Below the pieces are notes generated by a model, which worked only from the letters and a program-made list of their open reading frames with translations, had not been told where the DNA came from and ran no database searches. Shown in pieces: positions 55,917-64,000 of a stretch of 64,000 nucleotides of DNA; position 1 is the stretch's first letter, and each line of letters begins with the position of its first letter. Position numbers and translations under genes: made by a program. The DNA is taken from the NCBI GenBank assembly GCA_035524955.1, contig DATLFG010000008.1:1-64000 (forward strand). The letters run 5' to 3'. Source of the DNA: CAMLFJ01 sp035524955 (lineage in GTDB: Bacteria; Methylomirabilota; Methylomirabilia; Rokubacteriales; CSP1-6).

Positions 55917-56756
55917 ATGGACTACGGCGCCGTCATGTTCCCCACCGAGTACTCGATCGCCCCGGACGAGCTGGCGCGCGCCCTCGAGGAGCGCGGCTTC
56001 GAGTCGGTGTGGTTCCCCGAGCACACGCACATCCCGGCGAGCCGGCGGAGCCCGTGGCCGGGCGGGGGCGAGCTGCCCCGCGACTACTGGTCGGCCTACG
56101 ATCCGTTCATCGCGCTCATGGCCGCGGCGGGCGCCACCAAGCGCCTCAAGCTCGGCACCGGCATCTGCCTGGTGATCGAGCGCGATCCGATCGTCACCGC
56201 CAAGGAAGTGGCCACGCTGGACCGCCTCTCGGGCGGCCGCGTGCTCTTTGGCATCGGCGGCGGCTGGAACGCCGAGGAGATGGACAACCACGGCACCGCG
56301 TGGAAGAGCCGCTGGCGGCTGCTGCGCGAGCGCGTGCTCGCCATGAAGGCGATCTGGACCGCGCGCGAGGCCAGCTACCAGGGCGAGTTCGTGCGCTTCG
56401 AGAGGATCTGGGCGGATCCCAAGCCGCTCCAGAAGCCGCACCCGCCGATCCTCATCGGTGGCGACGGGGAGCGCACCTTCGACCGCATCGTCGAGTTCGG
56501 CGACGGCTGGATGCCGATCATGCGCCCGCACACCCACCCGGTGGAGAAGATCCCCGCACTGCGTGAGCGGCTCCAGACCGCCGGCCGCGATCCGAAGTCG
56601 GCGCCGGTGTCCATCTTCTTCGCGCCGCCCAAGCGCGAGGCGCTGGACGGCCTCGCGGCGGCCGGTGTCGAGCGCGCGATCTTCGGTCTGCCCTCCGCGC
56701 CCCGCGACGAGGTGCTGCCGCGCCTCGACGCCTACGCCGAGCTACTGCGGGCCTGA
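55917..56756 (+). CDS. LLM class F420-dependent oxidoreductase-like protein
   Basis: A 279-residue luciferase-like enzyme. GAVMFPTEYSIAPDELA, ESVWFPEHTHIPASRRSPWPGGGELP and LDRLSGGRVLFGIGGGWNAEEMDNHG are the hallmark segments of the TIGR03619-type F420-dependent group; HPPILIGGDGERTFDRI is the cofactor phosphate loop. A strong GGAGGAGGG ribosome site precedes the ATG, and TACAAT (55872-55877) is a candidate -10. F420 use is inferred from family and needs F420 synthesis genes elsewhere. Confidence 0.87.
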   Translation: MDYGAVMFPTEYSIAPDELARALEERGFESVWFPEHTHIPASRRSPWPGGGELPRDYWSAYDPFIALMAAAGATKRLKLGTGICLVIERDPIVTAKEVATLDRLSGGRVLFGIGGGWNAEEMDNHGTAWKSRWRLLRERVLAMKAIWTAREASYQGEFVRFERIWADPKPLQKPHPPILIGGDGERTFDRIVEFGDGWMPIMRPHTHPVEKIPALRERLQTAGRDPKSAPVSIFFAPPKREALDGLAAAGVERAIFGLPSAPRDEVLPRLDAYAELLRA

Positions 56757-56763
56757 CCGGCCG

Positions 56764-57170
56764 CTACCATACGGTATCGACGACTCGGCTCGCCAGGATT
56801 CGCGCATCGCGGCTGACCAGGGCCACGCCCTCCGAGCGGGCGGTTTGCGGCGATGAGCCGATCGGCGGGATCGGCCGGGAGGTCGTCGGGGAAGTGGGTC
56901 GCGAGCGCGGCCACCGAGGGAGTGATCGCCTTGACGATCACGCCGCTCCTGTCTACCAGGGCGGCGAGCCACGCCTCCGGCGTTCCCTGTGGGATCGCGC
57001 GCCCCCGAAGTACCATCATCGCGACCTCCCAAGAGGGTGATCGAGGCAATCGCGAGCCCGCCGCCCTTCGCGGCCCGGCGGATGGCTGCCGCCGCGCCGC
57101 GGGAGAGCCGGCCGGGGGCGCGCCGACGTCCGGGACGTCCACACCGCCCACCGCCTCCGCGAGAGCGCCG
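56764..57170 (-). pseudogene. PIN-domain toxin (VapC-like), frameshifted
   Basis: Pieces of one PIN protein lie in successive frames on the minus strand: RGAAAAIRRAAKGGGLAIASITL, then in the next frame WEVAMMVLRGRAIPQGTPEAWLAALV...ITPSVAALATHFPDDLPADPADRLIAA, then after another shift EGVALVSRDARILASRVVDTVW and a TAG. The acidic DPADRLIAA and VSRDARI are typical VapC C-terminal motifs. The N-terminal third is too decayed to read clearly. At least two frameshifts mean no toxin is made. No antitoxin gene remains beside it. The decay fits loss of an old toxin-antitoxin module. Confidence 0.7.
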
Positions 57171-57192
57171 TCGCGCTGGAGCAGGACCTGCT

Positions 57193-58059
57193 TCACCGCG
57201 CCGCGGGCTCCGCGGGATCGCCCGCGATGGTGGTCCGCTGCATGAGGCGCGGATGGCGCGCGGTGTCGTACGGCGTGGCGCGGTGGAGCACGCAGCGGTT
57301 GTCCCAGACCACGAGGTCGCCCTCCTGCCACTCGTGCCGGTACACGAACGCGGGCCGGGTGACGTGCTCGAGCAGGGTGCGCAGCAGCGCGCGGCCCTCG
57401 TCGAGCGGCAGGCCCTCCACGTGGGAGGCGTGCGCGCCCAGGAAGAGGGCGCGGCGGCCGTTCACCGGATTGGCGCGCACGAGCCGGTGGCGCACCGGCG
57501 GGTACACCGCGCGCTCCTCGGCGGTGAAGAAGCCCGGCCGGACCTGATCGCGCGACCAGGCGAAGTCGTGCACGACGACCGCGTGCTCCGCCCGCCGCTT
57601 CAGGTCCTCGGGCAGCGAGGGATAGGCGGCGCGTCCGCTCGCGAACTCGGTGGCGCCGCCCTCCGGCGGCACGATGCGGCCGGTGAGCAGCGAGCAGAGC
57701 GAGGGCACCGGCTTGAAGGAGCTGTCGCTGTGCCAGAGCATGTTCGCGAGCTGGTAGACCATCCGCCGGTCCTCGGCGGGGATGACCTGGCCGGTCTTGA
57801 TGTCGAGGTTGGACTGGCGCGCGAACGGCGTGCCGGCGGCCGGGTTCATGCTGCGGGTGACCTCGAGCGCGCCGAAGCGCAGGCTGAAGGCGACCTGCGT
57901 CTCGTCGTCGAGCCCGGCGCCGCGGAAGAGGAGCACCGAGTGCTCGTCGAAGGCGGCCCGGATGGCGGCCCAGGTGGTGTCGTCGAGCGGGCGGCTGATG
58001 TCGGCGCCATCGACCCGGGCCGCGAAGGACGGGCTGAGCCGGGTCACCGTGATCGGCAT
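57193..58059 (-). CDS. TauD/TfdA-family 2-oxoglutarate dioxygenase
   Basis: A 288-residue Fe(II)/2-oxoglutarate enzyme. WHSDSSF has the His-x-Asp pair, VLHRATPYD the distal His, and the Arg a few residues later (HPRLMQRTTI) binds the 2-oxoglutarate carboxylate. The group cleaves taurine, 2,4-D or other sulfonates and aryloxy acids. The ATG with GGGAG 9 bases upstream is preferred; an ATG three codons earlier overlaps the kinase stop. The upstream gene ends one base before this start. Confidence 0.88.
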   Translation of the reverse strand: MPITVTRLSPSFAARVDGADISRPLDDTTWAAIRAAFDEHSVLLFRGAGLDDETQVAFSLRFGALEVTRSMNPAAGTPFARQSNLDIKTGQVIPAEDRRMVYQLANMLWHSDSSFKPVPSLCSLLTGRIVPPEGGATEFASGRAAYPSLPEDLKRRAEHAVVVHDFAWSRDQVRPGFFTAEERAVYPPVRHRLVRANPVNGRRALFLGAHASHVEGLPLDEGRALLRTLLEHVTRPAFVYRHEWQEGDLVVWDNRCVLHRATPYDTARHPRLMQRTTIAGDPAEPAAR

Positions 58060-58060
58060 G

Positions 58061-60736
58061 TCAGGCATCTCCCGGGACGGCGGTGGGTCCAGCAATCTGA
58101 ATGGCGGCCAGCAGGGCGTCCGGATTCACTGGCTTGACCAGGTGCGCGTCGAAGCCCGCCTCCACGGCCCGGCGGCGATCGTCGGGCTGCCCGTAGCCGG
58201 TGAGGGCGACCAGATAGATGGGCGGGCCGGCGCTCCCGCGCACGCGCCGGGCGAGCTCGTAGCCGTCGAACCCGGGGAGCCCCACGTCCACCAGCGCGAT
58301 GTCGGGGCGCACGCGCAGCGCCGCCCCGAGCCCGGTGGGCCCGTCCGCCGCCTCGTGGACCTCGTGTCCGGCCAGGTTCAGCAGGTGGCGGAGCATCTCG
58401 CGCGCGTCCGTGTTGTCCTCCACCACGAGGATGCGCCGGGACGTGCCATCGGCGGGGGCCGCCGCCACGCCGGGCGACGGGGCGGGCGGGGCGGCGAGCG
58501 CGGGCAGGCGCACCGTGAACGTGCTGCCGTGTCCCGTGCCCTCGCTGGCCGCCTCCACGCGGCCGCCGTGCAGCTCGGTGATGCGGCGGACCAGCGTGAG
58601 GCCGAGCCCCAGGCCGCCCCCGCCGCGGTCGGGCCCGCGCTCGCCCTGGGCGAAGAGGTCGAAGACGCGGGGCAGCATCTCGGGCGAGATCCCCACCCCG
58701 CTGTCGCGGACGCGCAGGACCGCTTCGCCGGGCTCGGCCCGGAGGCCGATCACGATGGTGCCGGCGGCCGGCGTGAAGCGGACCGCGTTGCCGACCAGGT
58801 TGTTGACGATTTGCTCGAAGCGGGTCTCGTCCACGTCGGCCCAGACCGGCTCGAGATCCAGGGTGACCCGGTGCCGCTCGGTCCGGCCGCTCGCGGCCAG
58901 CGTGGCCAGGCCGTGGCGTACCGCCTGGCCGAGCTCGAGCGGCCGGCGCACCAGGGCGATCTTGCCGGAGGTCACGCGGGCCACGTCGAGGAGGTCGTCC
59001 ACCAGGTGGGCCAGGTGCGCGTTCTGCCGCGCGATGACCTCGAGGGCGCGGCGCGCTAGCTCCGGGGGCGGGTCGCCGGTCTCGAGCACGTGCACCGCGG
59101 TGGTGATCGCGGAGAGCGGGTTCCGCAGCTCGTGGCCCAGCATCGCGAGCAGCTCGTCCTTGCCCCGGCTCGCCGACTCCGCCTCCGCGCGCGCGGCGTG
59201 CTCGCGCGCGAGGAGCCGGGCCTTCTCCACCGCCACCGCCGCGTGGTCGGCGAGCGTGACCAGGGCGACCTGCTCCCCGTCGGTGAACGGCCGGAGGGTG
59301 AAGTTGTTGGCGTCAATCACGCCCACCACGGTTTCCGAGGACATGATCGGCACGGTCAGGCAGGACACGATGCCGTCGTCCTGGGCGCTCGGCCCGGAGG
59401 GGCCGTCCTGGAAGCGCGGGTCGCCGCGGACGTCGTCGGTGCGGACCGGCCGGCCGGTGGCCCAGGCGAGGCCGCCCACGCCCTGCCCTTTCGCGATCTC
59501 GAAGCCCCGCGGCATCAGCGAGGGGAAGACGGTGGAATAGCGCACGATGAGCCGGTCCTGCTCGTCCACGAGCGCGATCCGCGCGCTGTCCGCGCGCACC
59601 AGGCCGCGGACCGCCTCCACCGCGGTGCGGAGCACGGTGTCGAGGTCCGGGGAGGCGGCGAGGGCGTGGGCGACGTCGGCGATGGCGCGGGCCTGGTGCT
59701 CGCGGCGAGCGCTCTCCTGCTCGCGGGCGCGCACCAGCTCCGCGGCGCCGGAGAGCTGCTCGGCCACCTCGTTGACCTCGGTGACGCCGCTCCGGAACGG
59801 TACGGCGCGCTCCCCGCGCTCGACCGCGCGCGCGATGCGCACCAGGCCGCCGACCGCGCGCGCGATGCGGCGGCCGAAGAAGAACGCGGCCCCCGCCGCG
59901 AGCGCCGCCGCGAGCGCGGCCCCCGCCAGGAGCTGCCACGCCCCGCGGCGGAGCGGCGCCTCCACCACCGCGACCGGGGTGGTGAGCACCACCCGCCAGC
60001 CGGACAGCGGCCCGGTGGCGAAGGCCACGTAGACCTCCGTGCCCTCGGTGAGACGGCTCCTGACCCAGCCCTCCTGGCCGGGCGTGGACTTCGCCACGCG
60101 ACGGCCCACCAGGCTCGCCTCGCCCTGGGTGCGGGCGATGATGGTGGCGTCGCGATCCTGCAGGACCGCCACGGTCTCGGGGGCGAACCGCTGGCCGCGC
60201 AGCAGGTCGCCGAAGGTGGTCGCCCGCAGCCCGACGGTCAGGACGAAGCGAGTGGCGCCGTTCTGGACGACCGGCACGGAGACCGCCACGATGTTGGGCG
60301 TGCCCGCGCCGTCGAACAGGTTGGAGACGGCGGGACGGCGCTCGTCGCGCACCCGATCGAAGAGGTCGGGTCGCCGGGTGGGCGGCCGCGCGGTAGAGAG
60401 GGGCTCCGAGGTCTGCAGCAGCGCCTGCCCCGCGCGGTCGAAGAGCAGGATGTTGACCCAGCCCTGGCTGCGCCCCACCCGCGCGCAGAGCGCGTGGAAC
60501 GCGGCCAGGTTCATGTCGTCGAGATGCTCGGATTGCCCGAGGGCCCCGAGGGCGCTGATCGCAGACTCGATCTCCTTGTCCACCGTGCGGGCCACCGCCG
60601 CCGCGGTCTCGCGCATGCCGCGCTCGGTGGCCGCGAGCTGCAGGCGCGCGTTCTCCCGCATCACGACGGCGGCGAAGCCCAGCACCGGTACCAGCGCGGC
60701 CAGGACCAGGGCGACGAGATGGCTGCGCAGTCGCAT
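58061..60736 (-). CDS. Hybrid sensor histidine kinase
   Basis: An 891-residue membrane sensor. Residues 8-26 are helix 1, 30-265 a periplasmic Cache-like domain, 268-288 helix 2, 290-340 a HAMP segment, 355-510 a GAF domain (LTVPIMSSETVVGVI), 525-595 HisKA with His535 in GHELRNPL, and 630-745 the ATPase domain (NNLVGN, DSGVGIS, GGGGLGLGL). A receiver domain closes the protein, with Asp817 in VDVGLPGFDG and Lys868. The final output partner is not encoded nearby. It lies between the PEP-mutase-family and TauD genes on one apparent transcript, which is unusual. Confidence 0.92.
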   Translation of the reverse strand: MRLRSHLVALVLAALVPVLGFAAVVMRENARLQLAATERGMRETAAAVARTVDKEIESAISALGALGQSEHLDDMNLAAFHALCARVGRSQGWVNILLFDRAGQALLQTSEPLSTARPPTRRPDLFDRVRDERRPAVSNLFDGAGTPNIVAVSVPVVQNGATRFVLTVGLRATTFGDLLRGQRFAPETVAVLQDRDATIIARTQGEASLVGRRVAKSTPGQEGWVRSRLTEGTEVYVAFATGPLSGWRVVLTTPVAVVEAPLRRGAWQLLAGAALAAALAAGAAFFFGRRIARAVGGLVRIARAVERGERAVPFRSGVTEVNEVAEQLSGAAELVRAREQESARREHQARAIADVAHALAASPDLDTVLRTAVEAVRGLVRADSARIALVDEQDRLIVRYSTVFPSLMPRGFEIAKGQGVGGLAWATGRPVRTDDVRGDPRFQDGPSGPSAQDDGIVSCLTVPIMSSETVVGVIDANNFTLRPFTDGEQVALVTLADHAAVAVEKARLLAREHAARAEAESASRGKDELLAMLGHELRNPLSAITTAVHVLETGDPPPELARRALEVIARQNAHLAHLVDDLLDVARVTSGKIALVRRPLELGQAVRHGLATLAASGRTERHRVTLDLEPVWADVDETRFEQIVNNLVGNAVRFTPAAGTIVIGLRAEPGEAVLRVRDSGVGISPEMLPRVFDLFAQGERGPDRGGGGLGLGLTLVRRITELHGGRVEAASEGTGHGSTFTVRLPALAAPPAPSPGVAAAPADGTSRRILVVEDNTDAREMLRHLLNLAGHEVHEAADGPTGLGAALRVRPDIALVDVGLPGFDGYELARRVRGSAGPPIYLVALTGYGQPDDRRRAVEAGFDAHLVKPVNPDALLAAIQIAGPTAVPGDA

Positions 60737-60747
60737 GGGGGAGGGGC

Positions 60748-61581
60748 CTACGGCCACCGGCGGAACACGTCCTTCAGGTCCCTGCTCGGCACGGTGTCGC
60801 GCATCCACGTGAAGCCGCCGCGCTCGGCCATCTCGCGGGCCCCTTTCAGGAAGGCGGCCAGGGCCAGGCGGGAGAGCGCTCCGCCCACGCTGATCCGCTT
60901 CACGCCGACCGACGCGAGCTGGGCGACGGTGAGATCGGGGTCCGCCGCGCTCATCACCACGTTGACCGGTCGGGTCACCGACGCCACCACGGTGCGGATG
61001 GTGGCGAGGTCCCGGACGCCCGGCGCGTAGAGCACGTCGGCGCCCGCTTTCTCGAAGGCCTGCAGGCGCCGGATCGTATCGTCGAGATCGGGGCGGCCGT
61101 GCAGGAGGTTCTCGGCCCGCGCGGTCAGCATGAACGGGACGGGCAGGGCGCGCCCCACCTCGACGGCGGCCTGCACGCGCTCGACCGCGTGCGCGAACTC
61201 GTAGATCGGCCGGCTGGGATCGCCGGTGGCGTCCTCGATCGAGCCGCCCGAGACCCCCGCGGCCGCGGCGAGCCGGATGATCTCGGCGGCGGCGCGCGGC
61301 TCGTCGGCGTAGCCGTTCTCCAGATCCGCGTTCACCGGCAGCTCGGTGGCCGCCGCGATCGCCCGGCAGTTCTCGATCACCTGGGCGCGGCTCACCCCGT
61401 TGGTGCCGTCCACGCGCCCGAGCGAGTTGGCGAGCCCGAGGCTGGTGGTGGCGAGCGCCTCGAAGCCCAGGGAAGCCAGGAGGCGCGCGGTGCCCGCGTC
61501 CCACGGGTTCGGGATCACGAAGGCGCCGGGCCGCTCGTGCAGCGCCCGGAAGGCGGCCGCCTTCTCCGCGGCGGTCATCAT
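60748..61581 (-). CDS. Isocitrate lyase/PEP mutase family protein
   Basis: A 277-residue barrel enzyme. GAFVIPNPWDAGTARLLASLGFEALATTSLG is the opening strand/loop set, PVNADLENGYAD the metal-binding loop, GGSIEDATGDP the active-site lid region and LTARAENLL the Arg-Glu pair. It resembles oxaloacetate- or 2-methylisocitrate-lyase-like members of the superfamily rather than a true isocitrate lyase. Two ATG codons stand in tandem at the start, 4 bases after the CinA stop. Substrate unknown. Confidence 0.87.
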   Translation of the reverse strand: MMTAAEKAAAFRALHERPGAFVIPNPWDAGTARLLASLGFEALATTSLGLANSLGRVDGTNGVSRAQVIENCRAIAAATELPVNADLENGYADEPRAAAEIIRLAAAAGVSGGSIEDATGDPSRPIYEFAHAVERVQAAVEVGRALPVPFMLTARAENLLHGRPDLDDTIRRLQAFEKAGADVLYAPGVRDLATIRTVVASVTRPVNVVMSAADPDLTVAQLASVGVKRISVGGALSRLALAAFLKGAREMAERGGFTWMRDTVPSRDLKDVFRRWP

Positions 61582-61585
61582 GGCG

Positions 61586-62857
61586 TCACGTCTTCTCGAA
61601 GTCGATGCGCTCGTACACCGGCAGCTTCTGGAGGTACCGGCGCAGGCAGTCGAGCCCCATCTCGACCGCGCCCAGGCGCACCCAGTCGCGTCCACCGAGG
61701 ATGCGGGCCCGGCGCGAGGCCACGTCGCCCTCGGTGGCGATGGCGAGGCAGATGGTGCCGCCGAACTCGATGCGATCGGGGCCGTCGTCGAGCTCGATCA
61801 GCACCGCGAGCGCGTGGCTGGCGCCGGTCTGGCGCAGGACCGCGCCGGCCACCGTCTCCGCGATCGGCGGGGCGAGCGGGCCGTCGGGCGGGGCGCCCGG
61901 CAGCCCGACCGCGGCCCACACCTCCGGCAGCGCGCGCGCGACGACTCCCCGCCGGAAGACGGTGTCGGCGCCGGGCAGGTGGGCGAGCCGCGACGCCATC
62001 AGCCCGCTCGTGAAGGTCTCGACCAGCGAGAGCGTCGCCTGCTGGGTCTGGAGCTCCTTCAGGATGACGGTCTCGAGCGTCTGGTCGTCCTCGGCCAGGA
62101 TGAAGTTGCCGACGCGCTTGCGCACCTCGCGCTCGACCGGCTCGAGCTTGCGGCGGATGTCCTCCATGTCCCGCCCGCGCGCGGTCAGCTTGGTCTCGAG
62201 CTGCGGGTAGTGCGCGCGGAAGCCGAGCTTCACGCTGCCGTCCGGCACCAGCTCCTCCACGCCGGCGAGCAGCGAGTCCACATGCGACTCCCCGAGGCCG
62301 TAGGAGTGGAAGCGCTTGAGAAAGATGGCCCCGGGCAGGCCGGCCCGGGCGAGCAGGCGCGGGACGATCTGCTCCTCCAGCATGCGGCGCAGCTCGCGCG
62401 GGACGCCGGGCGTGAAGTAGAAGCGCGCCCGGCCGATGTCCAGCGCGAAGCCGCAGGCGGTGCCGACCGGGTTGTCGATCACCTCCGCGGTGGTGGGCAG
62501 CATGGCCTGCTTGCGATTGTTGGGTGGCATCACCCGGCTGCGGCGCTGGAAGAAGTCCTCCATGCACCTGAGCCAGTCCTCGTTGAGCGCGAGCTGCACC
62601 CCGGCGGCCATGGCCGCGACCTCCTGCGAGAGATCATCCACGGTGGGTCCGAGCCCGCCGTTGACGATGACCGCGTCGGCGCGCCCGCCCGCCAGCTGGA
62701 AGGCGCGCAGCAGGTTCTCCCGGTCGTCGCCGACCGTGGTCTCCCACTGCACGGAGAGGCCGACGTCCTCCAGCTTCTGGGTGATGTAGCTGAAGTTGGT
62801 GTTGACGATCTTCCCCGTCAGCACCTCGTCCCCCGTGCAGATCACCTCGATGCGCAT
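61586..62857 (-). CDS. cinA: CinA family protein, amidase domain altered
   Basis: A 423-residue two-domain protein. Residues 1-170 form the MoCF/COG1058 domain (EVICTGDEVLTGKIVNTN, VNGGLGPTVDDLS), a pyrophosphatase-type fold. From about 258 the nicotinamide-nucleotide amidase (PncC) domain follows, but ESCTGG is ETFTSG here (Thr281 for the nucleophilic Ser) and the downstream Lys-bearing YxNxxK is missing (VVARALPEVW). The amidase half may be inactive. GGAGG lies about 10 bases before the ATG. It begins an operon with the PEP-mutase-family, kinase and TauD genes. Confidence 0.82.
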   Translation of the reverse strand: MRIEVICTGDEVLTGKIVNTNFSYITQKLEDVGLSVQWETTVGDDRENLLRAFQLAGGRADAVIVNGGLGPTVDDLSQEVAAMAAGVQLALNEDWLRCMEDFFQRRSRVMPPNNRKQAMLPTTAEVIDNPVGTACGFALDIGRARFYFTPGVPRELRRMLEEQIVPRLLARAGLPGAIFLKRFHSYGLGESHVDSLLAGVEELVPDGSVKLGFRAHYPQLETKLTARGRDMEDIRRKLEPVEREVRKRVGNFILAEDDQTLETVILKELQTQQATLSLVETFTSGLMASRLAHLPGADTVFRRGVVARALPEVWAAVGLPGAPPDGPLAPPIAETVAGAVLRQTGASHALAVLIELDDGPDRIEFGGTICLAIATEGDVASRRARILGGRDWVRLGAVEMGLDCLRRYLQKLPVYERIDFEKT

Positions 62858-63250
62858 CTCTCTCGCGCCTCCGCTTTCGTCGTCGCGCCGGGGTGGGGGG
62901 CGCCTCCCCGGAACCGTGTCGTCTGCGCGTTGCGAAAGGCAAGCGCTCCCGTCTCGCGGCCCGATCGAGTGCCGGCAATGGGATGCGGGTCAGCGTGCTC
63001 CGGGGAGGGCCTCCCCCCCGCTCCCGCCCGCCGCAGCTCGCAAACGCGCGCGCAGACCGACATGTCAGCCCATCAAGAGCGCGCCGGCGGCGGCGAGAGG
63101 GGCCGGAGCGACCGCGCGCACGGGGCAGAGCCAAACGCGAAAAGGGCCATCGTCAGAGGATGATACACGCTCCGACCGGTGCCGTGTACCCCCGCGGCCG
63201 CGATTCGCGGTATGCTGCCCCGGCAGCCCACTCGAACCCAGGAGGCCGGC
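62858..63250. other. Long intergenic region with inverted modules
   Basis: This 393-base gap between divergent genes has no credible protein. CCTCCCCGGA (62903-62912) returns inverted as TCCGGGGAGG (62999-63008). GTCGTCTGCGCGTTGCGAA (62920-62938) returns, imperfectly inverted, around 63036-63060 (TCGCAAACGCGCGCGCAGAC). GGGGAGGGCCTCCCC at 63002-63016 is itself a palindrome. The order of the two modules is the same on both sides, so it is not one simple hairpin. TATGCT (63211-63216) is a possible -10 for the NIPSNAP gene. Confidence 0.5.
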
Positions 63251-63571
63251 ATGTTCTTCGAGCTCAGGCAGTACCACATCCGTCCCGGACAGCAGGAGCG
63301 GTGGGTGAAGTGCATGGAGGAGGAGATCATCCCCTTCCAGGTGAAGATGGGCATGGTCATCCTCGGCAGCTTCGTGGGCGAGGAAGACCAGAGCGTGTAC
63401 GTCTGGATTCGCCGCTTCGAGAGCGAGGCGGAGCGCAAGCGGCTCTACGATGCGGTCTACCAGAGCGACTACTGGAAGAACGAGATCTCCGCGCGGGTCG
63501 GCACCATGATCGATCGCGAGCAGATCAAGGTGACGCGCCTGACCGCGACGCCGCGCTCGCCGATCCAGTGA
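63251..63571 (+). CDS. NIPSNAP family protein
   Basis: A 106-residue dimeric ferredoxin-like protein: MFFELRQYHIRPGQQERWVKCM opens the domain, GSFVGEEDQSVYVWIRRFES and ERKRLYDAVYQSDYWKNEI close it. These small proteins are common in catabolic operons of such genomes, with no fixed activity. AGGAGG precedes the ATG. Its stop overlaps the next start as GTGA, so the two proteins are probably made together. Confidence 0.88.
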   Translation: MFFELRQYHIRPGQQERWVKCMEEEIIPFQVKMGMVILGSFVGEEDQSVYVWIRRFESEAERKRLYDAVYQSDYWKNEISARVGTMIDREQIKVTRLTATPRSPIQ

Positions 63572-64000
63572 CCCCTTCGCCCCTCGAGGCGGCGCGGAAG
63601 CTCGCGCCACTGATTCGCTCGTCCGCCCCGGAGACGGACGCGCAGCGCGAGCTGCCGCGTCCGCTCTTCGAGGCGATGGCCGACGCGGGTCTCTTCCGGC
63701 TCGCGCTGCCGCGGACGCTCGGGGGCTTCGAGATGGACCTGCCGAGCTACATCCAGGTGATCGAGGAGATCGGGCGAGCCGACGCGAGCACCGCGTGGGT
63801 GACCAACCAGGTGGCGATCTTCGCGACCTACGCGGCGCGGATGGAGACGGGGGCGGCGCGCGCGATCTGGATCGACACCCCGCGCAGCGTGGTGGCCAAC
63901 ACGCCGATGGCCAACGCGCAGGCCATCGCGGTGCCGGGCGGCTATCGGGTCACCGGCCGCCAGGGCTTCAGCACCGGGTGCCGGCACGCCTCGTGGCTCG
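63568..64000 (+). CDS. Acyl-CoA dehydrogenase-fold flavoenzyme, N-terminal part
   Basis: The first 144 residues of a protein that runs off the window. APETDAQRELPRPLFEAMADAGLFRLALPRTLGGFEMDL and EEIGRADASTAWVTNQVAIFATYAARM are the N-terminal helical domain of the acyl-CoA dehydrogenase superfamily, in the form found in flavin-dependent hydroxylases such as HsaA and in DszC-like monooxygenases. NTPMANAQAIAVPGGYRVTGRQGFSTGC begins the beta domain. A GTG start overlaps the NIPSNAP stop. The hydroxylase reading is favoured, but the missing C-terminal half would decide it. Confidence 0.85.
   Translation, partial: MTPSPLEAARKLAPLIRSSAPETDAQRELPRPLFEAMADAGLFRLALPRTLGGFEMDLPSYIQVIEEIGRADASTAWVTNQVAIFATYAARMETGAARAIWIDTPRSVVANTPMANAQAIAVPGGYRVTGRQGFSTGCRHASWL

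Noticed and set aside
1..64000. rRNA or tRNA genes
   Set aside because: None could be recognised on either strand by eye. A tRNA scan would be needed to exclude one fully.
1..64000. A defence island, prophage or integrated element
   Set aside because: The only nuclease-like pieces are the HNH fragment at the left edge and a dead PIN gene. No integrase, phage structural gene or attachment repeat was seen.

Overview
The window is very GC-rich by eye (about 70%), densely packed with short operons, and full of long antisense open frames caused by composition. The gene mix is secondary catabolism: four luciferase-like flavin/F420 oxidoreductases, two CaiB/BaiF CoA-transferases, two thiamine-diphosphate enzymes, three metal-dependent amidohydrolases, two amidases, two mandelate-racemase-superfamily enzymes, five MFS transporters, a P450 and a PQQ sugar dehydrogenase. 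This resembles an uncultivated soil or subsurface heterotroph of the Candidatus Rokubacteria/Methylomirabilota type. That placement is inference; no rRNA, tRNA or ribosomal protein gene was seen to anchor it.

Layout. 1-13.3 kb: the tail of an HNH nuclease gene, a molybdopterin oxidoreductase, a mandelate racemase homologue divergent from an HD-like protein, a divergent HpaB monooxygenase/flavin reductase pair, a threonine-synthase-like gene with an M20 peptidase, then a divergent N-carbamoyl amidohydrolase, an MFS exporter and a cupin. 13.2-20.0 kb: one seven-gene minus-strand operon (VOC, SDR, HpcH/HpaI aldolase, ThDP enzyme, amidase, SnoaL-like, FAH) with 1- and 4-base overlaps. 20.1-23.0 kb: a small unknown gene and two overlapping MFS genes. 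23.0-27.0 kb: a plus-strand operon of a galactonate-dehydratase-like enzyme, a Tat-exported amidase and a class V aminotransferase. 27.0-30.7 kb: a monooxygenase-like ABM protein, two MFS genes and a dehydrogenase broken by an internal deletion. 30.75-34.4 kb: M81 peptidase, LLM oxidoreductase, alanine racemase. 34.5-42 kb: an amidohydrolase with a buried Tat motif, a DinB-like protein, an AzlCD exporter operon led by a CoA-transferase, a deacetylase-like gene and a second amidohydrolase.

42-53 kb: a MetE-like enzyme, an aldo-keto reductase and an LLM enzyme on the plus strand face a four-gene minus-strand operon. That operon contains a 2-hydroxyacyl-CoA lyase/oxalyl-CoA decarboxylase-like enzyme, a CoA-transferase, an MDR reductase and, last, a GrdB-family selenoprotein. 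The selenoprotein has an in-frame TGA in a Sec-Pro-Phe-Cys motif, followed 18 bases later by a 7-bp hairpin with a GGU loop, as expected of a bacterial SECIS. A P450 and a PQQ dehydrogenase follow. 53-64 kb: LLM/amidohydrolase/FAD-oxidase operon, an F420-type LLM gene, a decayed PIN toxin gene, and an operon of CinA, PEP-mutase family, hybrid histidine kinase and TauD-type dioxygenase. A NIPSNAP protein and the start of an acyl-CoA-dehydrogenase-fold enzyme end the window.

Two features run through the whole window. Six copies of a palindromic C-tract/G-tract repeat sit at gene ends, mostly between convergent genes. Several divergent gene pairs have TTGACA-like elements placed back to back, with -10-like hexamers ending only 6-7 bases before the start codon, which suggests leaderless transcripts. 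The main candidate for something new is the selenoprotein and its operon.
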